Source of the DNA: Lycorma delicatula
Lineage: Eukaryota > Arthropoda > Insecta > Hemiptera > Fulgoridae
Reading direction: 5' to 3'
Assembly: GCF_047948215.1 (NCBI RefSeq)
Contig: NC_134461.1
Location: 85,432,245-85,496,244 of the forward strand
Length of the DNA: 64,000 bases
Below the pieces are notes generated by a model that saw nothing but the letters and a program-made list of their open reading frames with translations, was not told where the DNA came from and made no database searches. This document shows, piece by piece, positions 35,369 to 47,241 of the stretch (positions are counted from its first letter, which is position 1; each line of letters begins with the position of its first letter). The position numbers and the translations under genes were made by a program.

Positions 35369-35940
35369 GTAAGTAACCATTTTTTTTTATGTATGTATGT
35401 AATGTACGTGACTGTAATATTAAGTGTAACTTAATTTTTATATTTCGAACATTCATTGCTTATTTAAATAAAAGAAAAAAAACTCGTAGTAATGTTTCTG
35501 AATTTTTACGGGACTTATATTTTGTTAAAGATTTAAATCCAACTAGTAATAAATATGAATTTTTTTTTGTTTTTCCCTGTCAAATGTTAAACCTATACTG
35601 TTTATAATAAAAGATGTAATTTTTTACGGGAAATTTGTGAAAAATAGTGAAAAAATTATCCTATTAATATTTATCACGTTAAGGTTAAGTTTACGAGTTT
35701 TAGAATGAAAAAGGAAAGATGTTCAACTAGACGGTCAAGCCCGTTTAAAATATTTTTAATTACAACCATTGTTTTCATTTTTCATAGAAAAACCCCTATT
35801 CTTAACATCGTTCTACAATACAAATAAAAACAATTATTAAAAATAATATAATGAAATTTAATTAACCTTTAAATCAAATTAATGCACACATACGCAGAAA
35901 AACTACACAAATTCGCATAATATAGGTGTAATAATAATAA

Positions 35941-36072
35941 TGGTAGCGTCTCGGCTTTACATCCGGAGGTCCCGGGTTCGAATCCTGGTCAGGCATAGCA
36001 TTTTCACACACGCCACAAATCGTTCATCTCGTCCTCTGAAGCAATACTTAACAGTGGTCTCGGAGGTTAAAT
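35941..36072 (+). mobile_element. SINE family A, copy 6 (5'-truncated)
   Basis: Starts TGGTAGCGTCTCGG; box B GGTTCGAATCC; CAGGCATAGCATTTTCACAC; 3' end GTGGTCTCGGAGGTTAAA. Confidence 0.9.
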
Positions 36073-36499
36073 AGGGGGAAAATAATAATACAGTCATCCC
36101 ATTAATTTATTTATACAACTTTACTTTATTTTTTAAAATTAAGAAAAATGTATATTTTATTAATGGTGGAGAAAAACAGAAAAACCCGAATATTTTACGA
36201 TCTTATCAAAAAGAAATATAAATTTTGAAATCAGATCTAGAACTAACTTCTTTTTATTTTGTTAAAAAAAAAAAGAAAAAAGAAGACAAATTCAGAGAAT
36301 TAGTAACCTTAAAATACTTTATCTTAAGGTACAATTAAATTCATAAAAAATCTCAAATGATAAAACTTCTGTAGTCTCTCAAAATTTTTAGATCTGTAGA
36401 ATAAAAAAAACTCTTCCGCTAAACAGCGCCAGAAGATCGATTTTTCGTTAATTTTATTTTATTTTAATATTTAAAAAAAAATCAAAATAACAAAATCAT

Positions 36500-36860
36500 A
36501 TAATCATAACGAACCGCGCTTCTTTCTTGCCCCGCTCAAATATTTTCGATTTTAAATTGAGCGTAATTCAAGAACAACTCAATCAATCTTCATCAAATTT
36601 TCACATACACAACTTCAGATACACTATTACATGTCTAAATTTTAATGAAATCAATTGAACGAATCAGAAAGTTTGGAGATTTTTGAACCACAAATGTTAT
36701 ATATAGGCCTATATATATATAAATATACATTAATGTATAAGGAAATCCGGTTTCAAGTAAGTGGTATGTCCGTACTCCTCATACTTCAAAACTTAAAGAA
36801 AATTTATTTTCATCTCCCCCAACTACCAAAATGCAACTTTTTATTTTTTACCTACGTTTC
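36500..36860 (-). mobile_element. Dispersed repeat family E, copy 2 (partial)
   Basis: Reverse complement of the 33.5-33.9 kb section of copy 1: 'ttgattgagttgttcttga', 'tacgctcaattta', GGTTCAAAAATCTCCAAA. Confidence 0.6.
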
Positions 36861-36869
36861 TTCAAAAAA

Positions 36870-38660
36870 TCGAAAAAAAAAATTATAATAATACATCAAA
36901 ATTTTCTACGTTTGGAGCCATGTATGTGTCAAGATCTAATTAACTTTATATCTTAGGGTGTGATTTGAAATGAAAAGATTAAATTTTTGCGGGACGCATA
37001 TGTATTTCGTGGAATTACTATTATTATTATTTTTAATCGTATGAAGAGAGGGTGTTCACTCCGTTGAAATATATATGTAACTCACAACAGAAAAGGATAT
37101 ATTAATTTTTTGCTTTACACAATACATCTAGTCTTTCTTATGGCTTTGATAGATTTTAAGCATCTGATGTACAAAATGTCCTAGATCAGCATTGCTTTCT
37201 TTCAGAGTAATGATGATAAATATTCAGAGTAATGAATAGATTAAAATTATTATTTTTTAGGGTTGAATATTATCCACACTTTGGTAGGATTTTTCATTCC
37301 GGATAAATAAACGTACGGTGAAGAAGACAACGGGAAGTTACTTCACTGTTTACTTTTTCTAGTATTAGATTCTATTCGTAAAGATTACTTCTATATCTTC
37401 TGGAGGGACCTATAAATTATGTTAGCTCACCTATAAATATTACGTTACGTCTCTTCAAATTCATATATTGAGTGAATGGGAAGAATTTAATTAATGGGGT
37501 ATTACTATTTCAAGAAAATTTTACTCAAATTGAGTAAATCTTGCAAAAAAAAAACTTTTGTACATAGAATGAAGTACATTATTTGCCGTGTTACTTTCTA
37601 TCCCAATGATTTTTATGAGTGTGATACATATAAATTATTTGATGTAATCTACAAGAGACACATATCAGAATTGTTTTGAAAAGAGAAATAAACTGCCAGC
37701 TGGAAAAACAACGAAGACGTTGTTTATAATGCTAAATATTACCTACGTTTCGGTGGGTTTGCTATGCTATTTTACATTAGTATATTAGGTTCAGTAAAGG
37801 TAAAAAAAGATAAATACTTCAATCCGTAGTTCTTCAAATAAACCTGGCACTAAATTCTTTAGTATGGTTGTACCATTTTTTCCGGAAGTGATTAACAACT
37901 CAAGTAGTCATCTATAATTATTCATTATGTGATTAAAGTTATTTGTATTTGTTTCACACGCATAAACAAAAGGGAATAATAAAACAAAAATTAAAAGCAG
38001 GTAAAAAAAACAACCCTAATTTAAAACTTTTTTTTTATAACTTTTCACAAAAGAAGGATCAATATTAATCTTTTGCTTTATACTATGTTTGATTTTTTTC
38101 TCTTTGGGATATAATTTGCGTAATAAATATGAGCGGTGTTAAAGTTTTTCTAATTACTTCAGAAAATTAAAATTAGAATTAGAGTATTTCTAATGAACTT
38201 CACTATACAGCAGTCCCTGTGATGAGCAGAAAAAAATTGTCACTTATAGGATTGAATAAATAGAATGCACTTCACCCGTTGGGTTTTGATAAACCACTAT
38301 ATAAGGGTATATTCAGTTCACTGAAGAAAGCTATAGAAAACCACTTTACTTATAATTTTTTTAGTAAGATTGGCATAAGATCTTTTTATTCTTTAGAATG
38401 ATTATGATCATTTTTTTGGAGGGGGAAGATTCGTGAATTGTGTCACGTTGCCAACAACTGTTATAGTTATGGGATCTAACATAACAGTATAGACTGGAAA
38501 TAATAGATCTGACAATTTTATGTCAGTTTTCACGTGTGTAGTTTTTGAGTTAAATTTTCAGGTTTTACAGTGATATATTGATATACAATATCATAGCTCA
38601 TCACAGTAGCAGCTCTAGAACCCCACAAAGTTTTTTCTGGGTCTTTTCAAGCCCATGGTA
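36870..38660. other. AT-rich sequence, nothing recognised
   Basis: No exon or repeat was assigned. Confidence 0.35.
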
Positions 38661-38681
38661 AAGTTTTCTGTAAAATAAAAG

Positions 38682-38707
38682 AACCGAAAAAATGAATTTT
38701 TTCGGTT
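38682..38707. repeat. 11-bp hairpin followed by a T-run
   Basis: AACCGAAAAAA and TTTTTTCGGTT around a TGAA loop. It looks like a terminator, but in an animal genome this has no such implication. Confidence 0.7.
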
Positions 38708-38825
38708 TTTTAATTCTAATTAAAAATCTAATTCTACACTTTATCACATTCAAGAATATGGTATACGGTTTACGCGAATAAATAATAAAATGTCAACACA
38801 TATAGTATTTTTTAGTATTATTAGA

Positions 38826-38981
38826 TAGCCGGCCTCCGTGGCGCTAGTGGTAGCGTATCGGCCTTTCATCCGGAGGTCCCGGGTTCGAATCCCGGTCAGG
38901 CATGGCATTTTCACACACGCTACAAATCATTCATCTGAAACAATACTTAACGGTGGACCCGGAGGTTAAACACAAAAAAAA
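38826..38981 (+). mobile_element. SINE family A, copy 7, full length with target-site duplication
   Basis: The best-preserved copy: head GCCGGCCTCCGTGGCGCTAG, box A GGCGCTAGTGGTAGCG, box B GGTTCGAATCC, and the tail GGAGGTTAAACAC plus poly-A. It is flanked by the identical 12-mer AGTATTATTAGA at 38814-38825 and 38982-38993. Confidence 0.95.
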
Positions 38982-39119
38982 AGTATTATTAGACAATAAC
39001 TTTATAAAATATCCGCTTAAAAACACTATCGTCCAGAGGTACTTAATTTAAATTTCTATGTACACAGAAACAAATACACAATTAAGTTTTACTAATTACC
39101 TTCTCTTTCGCCCTTCCAG

Positions 39120-39598
39120 CGTTTTTTGGTCAGATTTGGCAGTCAGAGCCCTTGTTTTCCGCCATATTCTGATCACTACTGAAGAAACAATTAAACCGCT
39201 TTCATATTCCTTCCACCGATTAAACTGGAAAAGGAAACGAACAAGGAACGTTCCATACACACGCGGAGTAAAAAAAACTACCGTCCACTAGCACACCAGG
39301 GTCGGCACTGCGGGAGCGACAGTTCTCTATATCTCTCTCCCTCGCGTGCAGCTTCCCATTTGCGCATGCGCACAATAGCCAAACACCACGCCGCTGGAAC
39401 TCTTCCATACGAAGATTTTTGTATCTTTTTCATAAACTGGGAGATGTCTACTGACATTAAGCTTAAGGATTATATATTGTACAAGTATAATGAAAGAATT
39501 AAAGAAAAAAGGACTCATTACACCAAATGTTATCAATAATATCAAGTAGAAATAGGGGTTGCTGCAGTTCCACAGTGCCTATACGCAAGCCGCCACTG
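39120..39598 (-). mobile_element. Transposon 5'-end fragment (possible hAT), copy 2
   Basis: Reverse complement of the family at 11395-11800. Its outer end, read on the minus strand, is CAGTGGCGGCTTGCG at 39598, resembling hAT termini. It continues with a CpG-rich stretch (GCGCATGCGC) and a TGATCAGAATATGGCGGAAA start region. The other terminus is missing, so no target-site duplication can be tested. Confidence 0.5.
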
Positions 39599-40083
39599 GC
39601 TGTACATCAATCGATTTGAATAAATGAATTTCATTTTGTTCACAATAAAAGGCTCAATAATTTATTTAATAAAATACTATTCGATAAAAATAATATTTTC
39701 GGAGTTATTAATGATTAAAGAGTTTCTGTGGTCGCCATTTTGTAATTTTCAAAGCTGTTTATTTTGTAGAGGATGTTGTTGGGTCCATATATACCAAATT
39801 TTTTTAGAAATATCTCAATCGGCTTCAGTTACAAATTTTTATGGAAAAACACAAAATCGCAAGAGAGGGAATATAAAACAAGGTAGCATATTTATTCAAG
39901 TTATTTGTTTATTTAGATGTTGTGAATCAGTCCCTTAAGTGTGGCCGACACCTACCAAAGCACTCGCTGGGGGAAAGGGAAACAGCGGATTTGTCTAAAT
40001 TTTTTACTGTTTTATTTTTTTCTAATGTGTACTTGCAATCTGGTCAGTTAGTGAACAATAAGCAACATCTCGCCGGTCCAACG

Positions 40084-40336
40084 AGATAAGGATGATGTGT
40101 ATGACATGTAAATGACGTGTAGTCTTGTACAAACTGAGGCCGACTATTCCTGAGACGTGAGTTAATTGAACCCCAACCACTAAAGTACCGGTATCCACTG
40201 TCTAGTATTCAAATCTGTATAAATTCAACTAGATTTTACTAGGATTCTAACCTCAGAACCTTCGACTTTGAAAATCAGCTGTAAAAACAGCTGATTCACG
40301 ACGTCGAGTTAACCACTAGACCAACCCGGTGGTCTA
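40084..40336 (-). mobile_element. SINE family B, copy 3
   Basis: Minus-strand head ACCACCGGGTTGGTCTAG, GAATCAGCTG twice around ttttta, box B-like GAGGTTAGAATCC, CAGATTTGAATACTAGA, and ACGTCTCAGGAATAGTCGG. Confidence 0.8.
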
Positions 40337-40435
40337 GTTTTCTTCATGAATTTTTTTTATTTACTTTGATGCCCTGAATCAGGTCCTTAGATTTAGCCAA
40401 AATCTCTCAGGACTCCTTATATATCTAATGCAGGA

Positions 40436-40705
40436 TAAAATACGAGGGAAAGTCAGAAATTATGTACATTTTCGCTATGTACATTTTCATACCTTCAAAG
40501 ATATCATATTGCCTTCTGTTCATGCGTGCTTAGAGTTGGTGCGAGTGCGGTCACTTGTGCGAAAATTCAGGCCGATCGTGTCATTTACCTTCCGGTTATT
40601 ACAGTGTAAACATATCCGCTCCCCTAGCAGTTTGCACCAAGGAGGAAAACGAGCAGTGTTCCGGTTTTTCTGCTCGGAGGGTGTGAAAGGGACTGAAATT
40701 TTTTA
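40436..40705 (+). mobile_element. Mariner 5' end (truncated)
   Basis: Starts with TACGAGGGAAAGTCAGAAAT, a mariner-type terminus, followed by a 5' UTR and a frame reading GKRAVFRFFCSEGVKGTEI, the N-terminal helix-turn-helix block of mariner transposases. It stops abruptly where repeat family C begins. Confidence 0.65.
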
Positions 40706-40710
40706 CAATC

Positions 40711-41232
40711 ACAGGTTAATAATTATTAAAAATCAATATATTTAGATAAAATAAAAGTTAAAAAAAGAAAAAGAAATGAAGTCGGATTCTTGTCGATGTG
40801 CCTTCCTCTTGTAAGATCCAAATATTTCATTAATTAAAATTTTATTGGGCTATAACTCTGGAACCAATGAAAATAAGTATTCACTTATGATATGTCGTTG
40901 AAAAGCTCTCAATGAGAGCTTATTACTGCTGTTTAAAAAAAAGTCCAAAATCCAATTGTTTTTTTTTGATTTTGGGCTTCTTTGGGACACTTTTGGTCTA
41001 GTCGATTGTAATCAAAAAGGGAGGTGCACAGCTAGATGTTACAACAGTTCTAAATCCAAAATTTCAACATTCTGCGTGTAATCGTTTTTGAGTTATGCGG
41101 GATACATATGTACATGCAGACAACATGCCGTAACTAGTCAAAATGGATTCAGGAATGGTCAAAATGGATATTTCCGTTGAAATTTGAAACCGACATTTTT
41201 TGCGATTACAATACTTGTACTTCGTACAAGGA
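40711..41232 (+). mobile_element. Dispersed repeat family C, copy 2
   Basis: Contains GAAGTCGGATTCTTG, 'cttcctcttgtaagatccaa', CTCTCAATGAGAGCTTATTA, GGAGGTGCACAGCTAGATGT, 'ggattcaggaatggtcaaaa' and ends CTTCGTACAAGGAA. Confidence 0.7.
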
Positions 41233-41301
41233 AAAAAAATATATAGGTTCTGAAATAATTGTTTTTATTGAAAAAAATTATTGATAATAATTACTGAATA
41301 T

Positions 41302-41664
41302 TCTCCTTTATTTAAAATATAAATGCGAAAGTTTGTGACGGGTTCTGTCGGTCCATTTGCAACAGAATCATCCAAAAACTAACCGACCGTTTGCTTTCAA
41401 AATTTCAGAATTCATTTGTGTTATTCCAGGTAAGCTTTTAAGCTATAAATCGAGATCCTAACCCTCTTCGGGGAAGAAGTTATGAATTTTTTCTCATCGA
41501 AAGTCTGTTTATTTTAGTTACTACAGTATTTTACCTTTGTAATTTAGTTACTTTTTCAGGTATTTTGAAGTCTGTATACTTTAATTGTTATTTATCACTA
41601 TTATTCTCTCAACAATGAGGATAACGAACGCAGTGGGGGTCCAGAGAGCCCCATGACCTGCTAG
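41302..41664 (+). mobile_element. Helitron-like non-autonomous element
   Basis: The 5' part has 'tataaatgcgaaagtttgtg', a motif I associate with Helitron-type 5' ends. The 3' end GGGGGTCCAGAGAGCCCC can form a GC hairpin and is followed 12 nt later by CTAG, fitting the Helitron CTRR terminus. The expected A/T insertion flanks are not exact. Confidence 0.45.
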
Positions 41665-41669
41665 AATGT

Positions 41670-42645
41670 AAATAAATAAATGTCAATCTTTGAAAATATT
41701 TATTTTATTTTAATAATTACTAATTTTAATAATTGATAACTAGATTTGTTAAAAACTTAGTCACTAGTTTTTCATTAGAATAATGTTTTTTAATGTCTAC
41801 CAAAACCTCTTTTAGTTAAGGAACTTAAAAACAATAATATATAAAAAGACAGTTAACGTTTTAACGTTCTTGAAATATTAATGAAATTGATCTACTGGTT
41901 TAATCTGCTAGGTGGTAAAATAATTGTACAAATGGATTCCACAAACCATTAAAATCTCTTGAAATCTATATATTTCTTTCACAATTAGAAAAGTGTTTTT
42001 TTTTCATAGGCTAGATTTTATTTCTTAAGTTATATGAGTAGAAATAAACAGAAGTAAAACCATGTTAAATGAATAAAATAGCTTATTTAAATAATTAATT
42101 TCATTTAATTATGTTGACGATTCAGCGTAATGAAATATCTTTTACTATTAAATTATCTTTGTTTAACAAATTCGCTCGTTAACCTAATTTGTTAAATATA
42201 TAAATCTTATTGTAGCTTTGTGGACTTAAAAAAAGTAGTAAGATTAAATGTTGGGAAAAAATTATCTAGTACGGGTGGAACAAAATTAGGCAATGTTTCT
42301 TTATATATCAATTTACGTATGTATTCTCATAAAGGAATCCCCCGTTAAACTCCAAACGAAATAAAAGTAAATAAAATTAAAAAAAAAAATGAAAGTAAAT
42401 ATCTAACAGAATAGAGATCGAAGACATAATTCGAAATTCTTCAATTTCAAAAAAAAAATTCTTCCAGGAAATTTATTTAAATTTGATTTCGTTTATTCCT
42501 ATCTGTAAAATTATTTTAAATTAATGCAACTGGAACAATTAGGTAAAGGGGAACAGAATCCTCTATAATTTAGCGATTCTAATAATCATCATCAACCTAA
42601 ATCTTTTTAGCAAGTTATTTAAATTCATTTCAATTATATTTGTAT
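41670..42645. other. AT-rich sequence, nothing recognised
   Basis: No supported feature. Confidence 0.4.
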
Positions 42646-42648
42646 ATC

Positions 42649-42695
42649 CCACCGGGTTGATCTAGTGGAGAACGCGTCTTCCCAAACCAGCTGAT
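42649..42695 (+). mobile_element. SINE family B, copy 4 (head only)
   Basis: CACCGGGTTGATCTAGTGGA, GAACGCGTCTTCCC and CAGCTGAT form the tRNA-like head. The rest is replaced by the element starting at 42696. Confidence 0.8.
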
Positions 42696-42814
42696 AAAAA
42701 CAATCTTTGATGCGGGTTATATATCATGCTAAAATTTGAGCTCAATCGGTGCAGAACATTTTGAGTTTTTGAAGCGTACACAAACGAACTTAACATTTTT
42801 ATATATAAAGATTT
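42696..42814 (-). mobile_element. Terminal fragment of a Helitron-like repeat, copy 1
   Basis: Read on the minus strand it starts TCTTTATATATAAAAATGTT and continues AAGTTCGTTTGTGTACG and GAGCTCAAATTTTAGC. The T-C start with an AT-rich run resembles a Helitron 5' end. Another copy ends at 44497. Confidence 0.45.
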
Positions 42815-43404
42815 GTGGGTTGCGAAAAAAAGCCCTTAAGTCGTGCGAAAAAACACATCATTGTAAATGCTTACAAAAGCAGAGTAATGCTTACAAATTA
42901 CAGAATAATCAAACGGCGTTGATTTCAGATGTTAATAAACTGCTAACGTAAGTAGAAGTTGTGCTGCTTCAGTGTACAACGTGATTCTCGAGTATGAATC
43001 TACTAATGAATTACGGTCTCCAAAGAAAACAAAACCCCGCAGGTCAATTGAGAAAAAGGTGAGATTTTGATAAAAACGCCATTCGTAAAAAAATTACAAG
43101 AATTTGAATTATTTAGAAATAGTTTAGCGGTATATTATGTCCTTTGGAAGAGAATTCGGTTATTGTCTTCGACAACGCTTCTTATCATTAAACGAAAAGA
43201 ATTCCAGACGTGTTATAGAAAAACAATGATATCAAAATGTGGCTTAGTTCAAAAGGAATAATTTTTGAAGAGGGTTAAGTTAATGTTCAATCATTGCAAA
43301 GGATTTCGCGTATTAAAAATAATTATAGTCCGTATAAAATTGGTTTGACACACAACGCCATATTGATAAGTCGTGTTTTTATTCGGCTCCTAACGAATAT
43401 GTTT

Positions 43405-43569
43405 GCCGACCTCCGTGGCGCGAGTGGTAACGTCTCGGACTTTAACCCGGTGGTTCCGAGTTCGAATCCCGGTAAGGCATGGCATTTTCATACGCTATAA
43501 ATCATTCATATCATCATCTGAAGCAATGCATAACGGTGGTTTCGGAGGTTAGAAAAAACAAAAAAAAAA
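43405..43569 (+). mobile_element. SINE family A, copy 8
   Basis: Full length: GCCGACCTCCGTGGCGCGAG, box A GGCGCGAGTGGTAACG, box B AGTTCGAATCC, the tail CGGTGGTTTCGGAGGTTAGA, and poly-A. Short flanking duplication AACGAATA on both sides. Confidence 0.9.
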
Positions 43570-43863
43570 CGAATACTTAGTTGTGTGGTTTCAGTGTTAC
43601 TACTTGTGAATTTTGTTCTTTGCTTTTACATAGCAAAGAACGCTAAATGACCAAAAAATTTTTGTTGTCACATATATGTAAAAAAATAACCTAACAAAGG
43701 ATTTTTTGGTCATTATGTAGGAATATTATTTTCTGTGTATTTGGTTATTTCGACTTTTTTTGTTTGCATAGTCTTTAAGTCTATCTGGGCTATAAGAAAG
43801 TTGGGTGTTTTAATTTATTTACTCTAAGTCGTCGTTCTTGGTGGCTTTTCTTTTTGTTTTGGT

Positions 43864-43864
<1 letters not shown>

Positions 43865-43896
<32 letters not shown>
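43865..43896 (+). repeat. Poly-T tract
   Basis: 32 uninterrupted T residues. Confidence 0.95.
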
Positions 43897-43898
<2 letters not shown>

Positions 43899-43900
<2 letters not shown>

Positions 43901-44497
43901 AAATACAGATGTTTTAGCTGTTAAATATAATTCAAAGAAATTTGTTACTTAATCAGTTGTGATTTTGTTTACATTGGCAACGGCCATACGGGCTCTTTGT
44001 GATTGGTCGTTGTGTTTGACAGCGGCCATCTTGCATTGATCTGATTGGTTTTCCTTTGTTTACATTTCCATCTGATTTATTAGCCTCTTATTTATTAAAA
44101 AACTGTACAAATTAAAAATAGATAGATATATTTATTAAAAATAGATGAAAACAATCTTTGATGCGGGTTATATATCGTGCTAAAAAATTTTTTATCGTGT
44201 TTTTTATTTTAATAAAATACAGATGATTTAGCTGTTAAATATAATTCAAAGAAATTTGGTCGTTGTGTTTGACAGCGGCCATCTTGCATTGATCTGATTG
44301 GTTTTCCTTTGTTTACATTTCCAAATTGAAAAAGTACAAATTAAAAATAGATAGATAGAATTATTAAAAATAGATGATAACAATCTTTGATGCGGGTTAT
44401 ATATCGTGCTAAAATTTGAGCTCAATCGGTGCAGAACATTATTTTGAGTTTTTGAAGCCGTACACAAACGAACTTAACATTTTTATATATATAGATA
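43899..44497 (-). mobile_element. Helitron-like repeat with an internal tandem duplication
   Basis: The unit 'ataaaatacagatg-tttagctgtt', GACAGCGGCCATCTTGCATT, GATTGGTTTTCCTTTG and CAATCTTTGATGCGGGTTAT occurs at about 43899-44180 and again at about 44211-44415, with the second copy shorter by an internal deletion. The right end (minus-strand TCTATATATATAAAAATG) is shared with 42696-42814. Confidence 0.6.
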
Positions 44498-44499
44498 TA

Positions 44500-45415
44500 G
44501 TTATACATGTACATCATGATGTCACTATTTAATTCCCAGTCCCAATTATTTAGAGATTAAATAGATTATCGATAATTTAAGCCATTCGAAATTATAACTA
44601 AATAACTGAAAATTAATAGTAATATTTTTCCCCGTATAAAGAATAATATAAAATAAATTAGAAAACACTCAAAAATGTTACTTAAAATCTAAAAGTAGAT
44701 TAAATTTTGATTCTTAAACAATAATCATTAGTATACCATTAACAGAATTATATGTATATATATATAAAAATCTGACAAAAAGTTACATAAAATTTCCGGC
44801 TTTGCTGTTGACCCATTTTTATTTCAAATATTCCGTACGGTGTTTAAGTATTAATAACTTAATTATGTAATATTTAGAATAGAATTCCGTAAAAGATCAA
44901 AACGTTTAGAAAAATTATTTGGGTCCGATTTGTTCCCTCGATTAAATGATGTTTTTAGATTAAAAATTATGTTGAATAATTATGCTAAATTGAGAAAAAA
45001 ATCAAAATTCTTAGTGAAATATTTTCGGTTCTGTATTTGATCCATCTTGACCAAATGTCATTTTTATCATCAAGGTTATATTGTATTTAGAGTATTATTG
45101 CTAAAACTGCTTAATTGCCATTACCCGCTTGTCAATAAGGATTCAAACTGGAAATTTTGCAGTTTGACGATTTTTTACGAATTTCACCCATACTTTTTGT
45201 GATCCATTTAAGTAATTTAAGCCATATCCCGAATTTTTGTCAACCGATTTGAATATAATAAAATTTATAATGTTTGTAATAAAATTTTTATCATTTTATA
45301 TAACAAAATATAATTTAATATAACTAATATTTAAGGAATTATTAATAATTAAAAAGTTTTAATATCGGTCATTTTTTAATTTCCAAAATGTTCAACTTAT
45401 TTATTTTGTAGATGT
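44500..45415. other. AT-rich sequence, nothing recognised
   Basis: No supported feature. Confidence 0.4.
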
Positions 45416-45418
45416 TGG

Positions 45419-45471
<53 letters not shown>
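45419..45471 (+). repeat. (TA)n microsatellite
   Basis: About 25 uninterrupted TA units. Confidence 0.95.
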
Positions 45472-45472
<1 letters not shown>

Positions 45473-45527
45473 TATATTTCATTAAAATACTCCAATCTGA
45501 TTTTAACATACATTTTTTTAAAATAAT

Positions 45528-45805
45528 TTGATGTGGACACCACATGACTTCTTGTACGCCTATTAAATTACGTACTAAGATAATCAAAAAATAATACGAT
45601 TCTAAATTGTAATTTTCAATTAATATTAAATGATCAGATATAATATACATTGTTATTACCAACTAACATTCTGTTATTCTAAATGTCGATTGCCCAGTCG
45701 ATTGCAGTCAAAAAGGGGGCACACAATTAGAAGTTACAACAATCCTTAATACAAAATTTCAATATTTTCAGCTAATCGATTTTGAGAACGTGTAAAACGT
45801 AAGAC
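45528..45805 (+). mobile_element. Dispersed repeat family C, copy 3 (internally deleted)
   Basis: The left end 'ccacatgacttcttgtacgc' and 'ctattaaattacgta' match 56575-56597. The later part 'cagtcgattgcagtcaaaaa' to 'gttacaacaatcctta' matches 56950-57020. The middle is mostly absent. Confidence 0.55.
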
Positions 45806-46010
45806 AGGCTTTGGAAATAAAATTGTTCTAATATACTAATATCATGGTTAATCTTTAAAAAACATGTTTTCCGTAAGCAAATTATTTCTAATTATGAAGG
45901 AAAATTACGGCAATGACCTTTTTCTATAAAAAGTTAAATCAGTATAAGGCACCTAAGATCCATATTACTGTAGCTAACAAGGGGAAGGCACGGGCTTCGG
46001 CAGAGCAATT

Positions 46011-46165
46011 CTTTTTTTTTACTTCCGGGGCCACCGTTAAGTATTGCTTCAGAGGATGAGATGAATGATTTTTAGGGTGTAAAAATGCCATGCCTGGCTG
46101 GAATTCGAACTCGGGACCTCCGGATGAAAGGGCGAGACACTACCACTCGCACCACGCCGGCCGGG
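46011..46165 (-). mobile_element. SINE family A, copy 9
   Basis: Minus-strand head CCGGCCGGCGTGGTGCGAG, box A TGGTGCGAGTGGTAGTG, box B AGTTCGAATTC, GCCAGGCATGGCATTTTT, 3' end GGTGGCCCCGGAAGT and a poly-A tail. Confidence 0.9.
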
Positions 46166-46379
46166 GAACCATATTGCATGTGTGAATAGTACATTGATTA
46201 TGTGTTTTCATCACAAAATACTAACACGTGATATTCAATTATACGCGAGAAAAATGGCCCTAAAAAATTTCCTTAGCATTTTATATATTAGTTTTTTTAT
46301 ATTTATTTTGTTTCACGTCGCTCAAGTAGATATGTGGTGTAATGGAGAACGTGTTGGATCCGTAACCATGCACACATAA

Positions 46380-47135
46380 GTTCAAATCCGACTTCAAATA
46401 GTTATATTTTTTTAAACATTTTTCTTTAATTTAAATATATTGGTTTATTAATAATTATTAACCTCTGATTGTAAAAATTTTTGAATTACAATGAAAAGTA
46501 CATAAAATTTTATTTCGCTAATAACTTCTAATTTTTTCTTTTTTTGTTATTATTGAATTATTATTTATTATTAAACATTTTTTTTACAATCAGAAGTTAA
46601 TAATTATTAATAAATCAATATATTTAAATTTAAAAAAAAACTAAAAAATAAATTATATGTATGTGAAGTCGGATTCCCCTTGAAGTGCCTTCCCCTTGTA
46701 AGATCCAAATATCTCATTAATTAAAGTTTTATTTGATTATAACTCAAATAACCGATGAAAATAAGTACAACCTTATGATATATCGTTGAAAAGCTCTCAA
46801 TGAGGGCTTATTACTGCAGTTAAGAATAAGTCCAAAATCCAAAAGTTTCAAAATCGAAACCCCGCCTTATTTAGAGGTTTGGCTATATATATATTTTTGG
46901 CGATTACAATTAAAATGGGAGGTGCACAATTTGTTGTTACAATAGTCCTAAATACAAAATTTCAACATTCTACCGGTAATCGTTTTTGAGTTATGCGAGA
47001 TACATACGTACGTACAGACGTCATACCGAAACTAGTCAAATTGGATTCAGGGATGGTCAAAATGGATATTTCTTTTGAAATCTGAAAACCGTAATTTTTC
47101 GCGATTACAATACTTCTTTTACTTCGTACAGGGAA
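46380..47135 (+). mobile_element. Dispersed repeat family C, copy 4, with an inverted extension
   Basis: 46580-47135 is a normal copy (ACAATCAGAAGTTAATAATT, CCTTCCCCTTGTAAGATCC, 'agttgcgc'-type middle, 'gggatggtcaaaatggata', CTTCGTACAGGGAA). 46384-46476 is an inverted duplicate of 46582-46677, giving arms of about 90 bp around a ~105-bp spacer. Confidence 0.65.
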
Positions 47136-47241
47136 TTAAAAAACGTAAAATAGCGAACAGACGGAAAAGAAAGATAGGGCTTTTGTTTTTTGTTATTGTT
47201 AAGATAATAATTACTATTATCTTTTCTGTTAAGATCACTAT

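Noticed and set aside
35389..35607. 72-codon frame just after the 35125 exon
   Set aside because: Begins after the GTAAGT donor in a different frame and reads as intron-like AT-rich sequence.
36655..36888. 77-codon open frame
   Set aside because: Lies inside repeat family E copy 2, antisense to the other copies' orientation.
38682..38715. Rho-independent terminator-like hairpin and T-run
   Set aside because: The window is animal nuclear DNA, where such structures do not have that function, and AT-rich hairpins are common.
39624..39938. 104-codon plus-strand open frame
   Set aside because: Ile/Phe/Lys-rich chance frame with no domain and no convincing start context.
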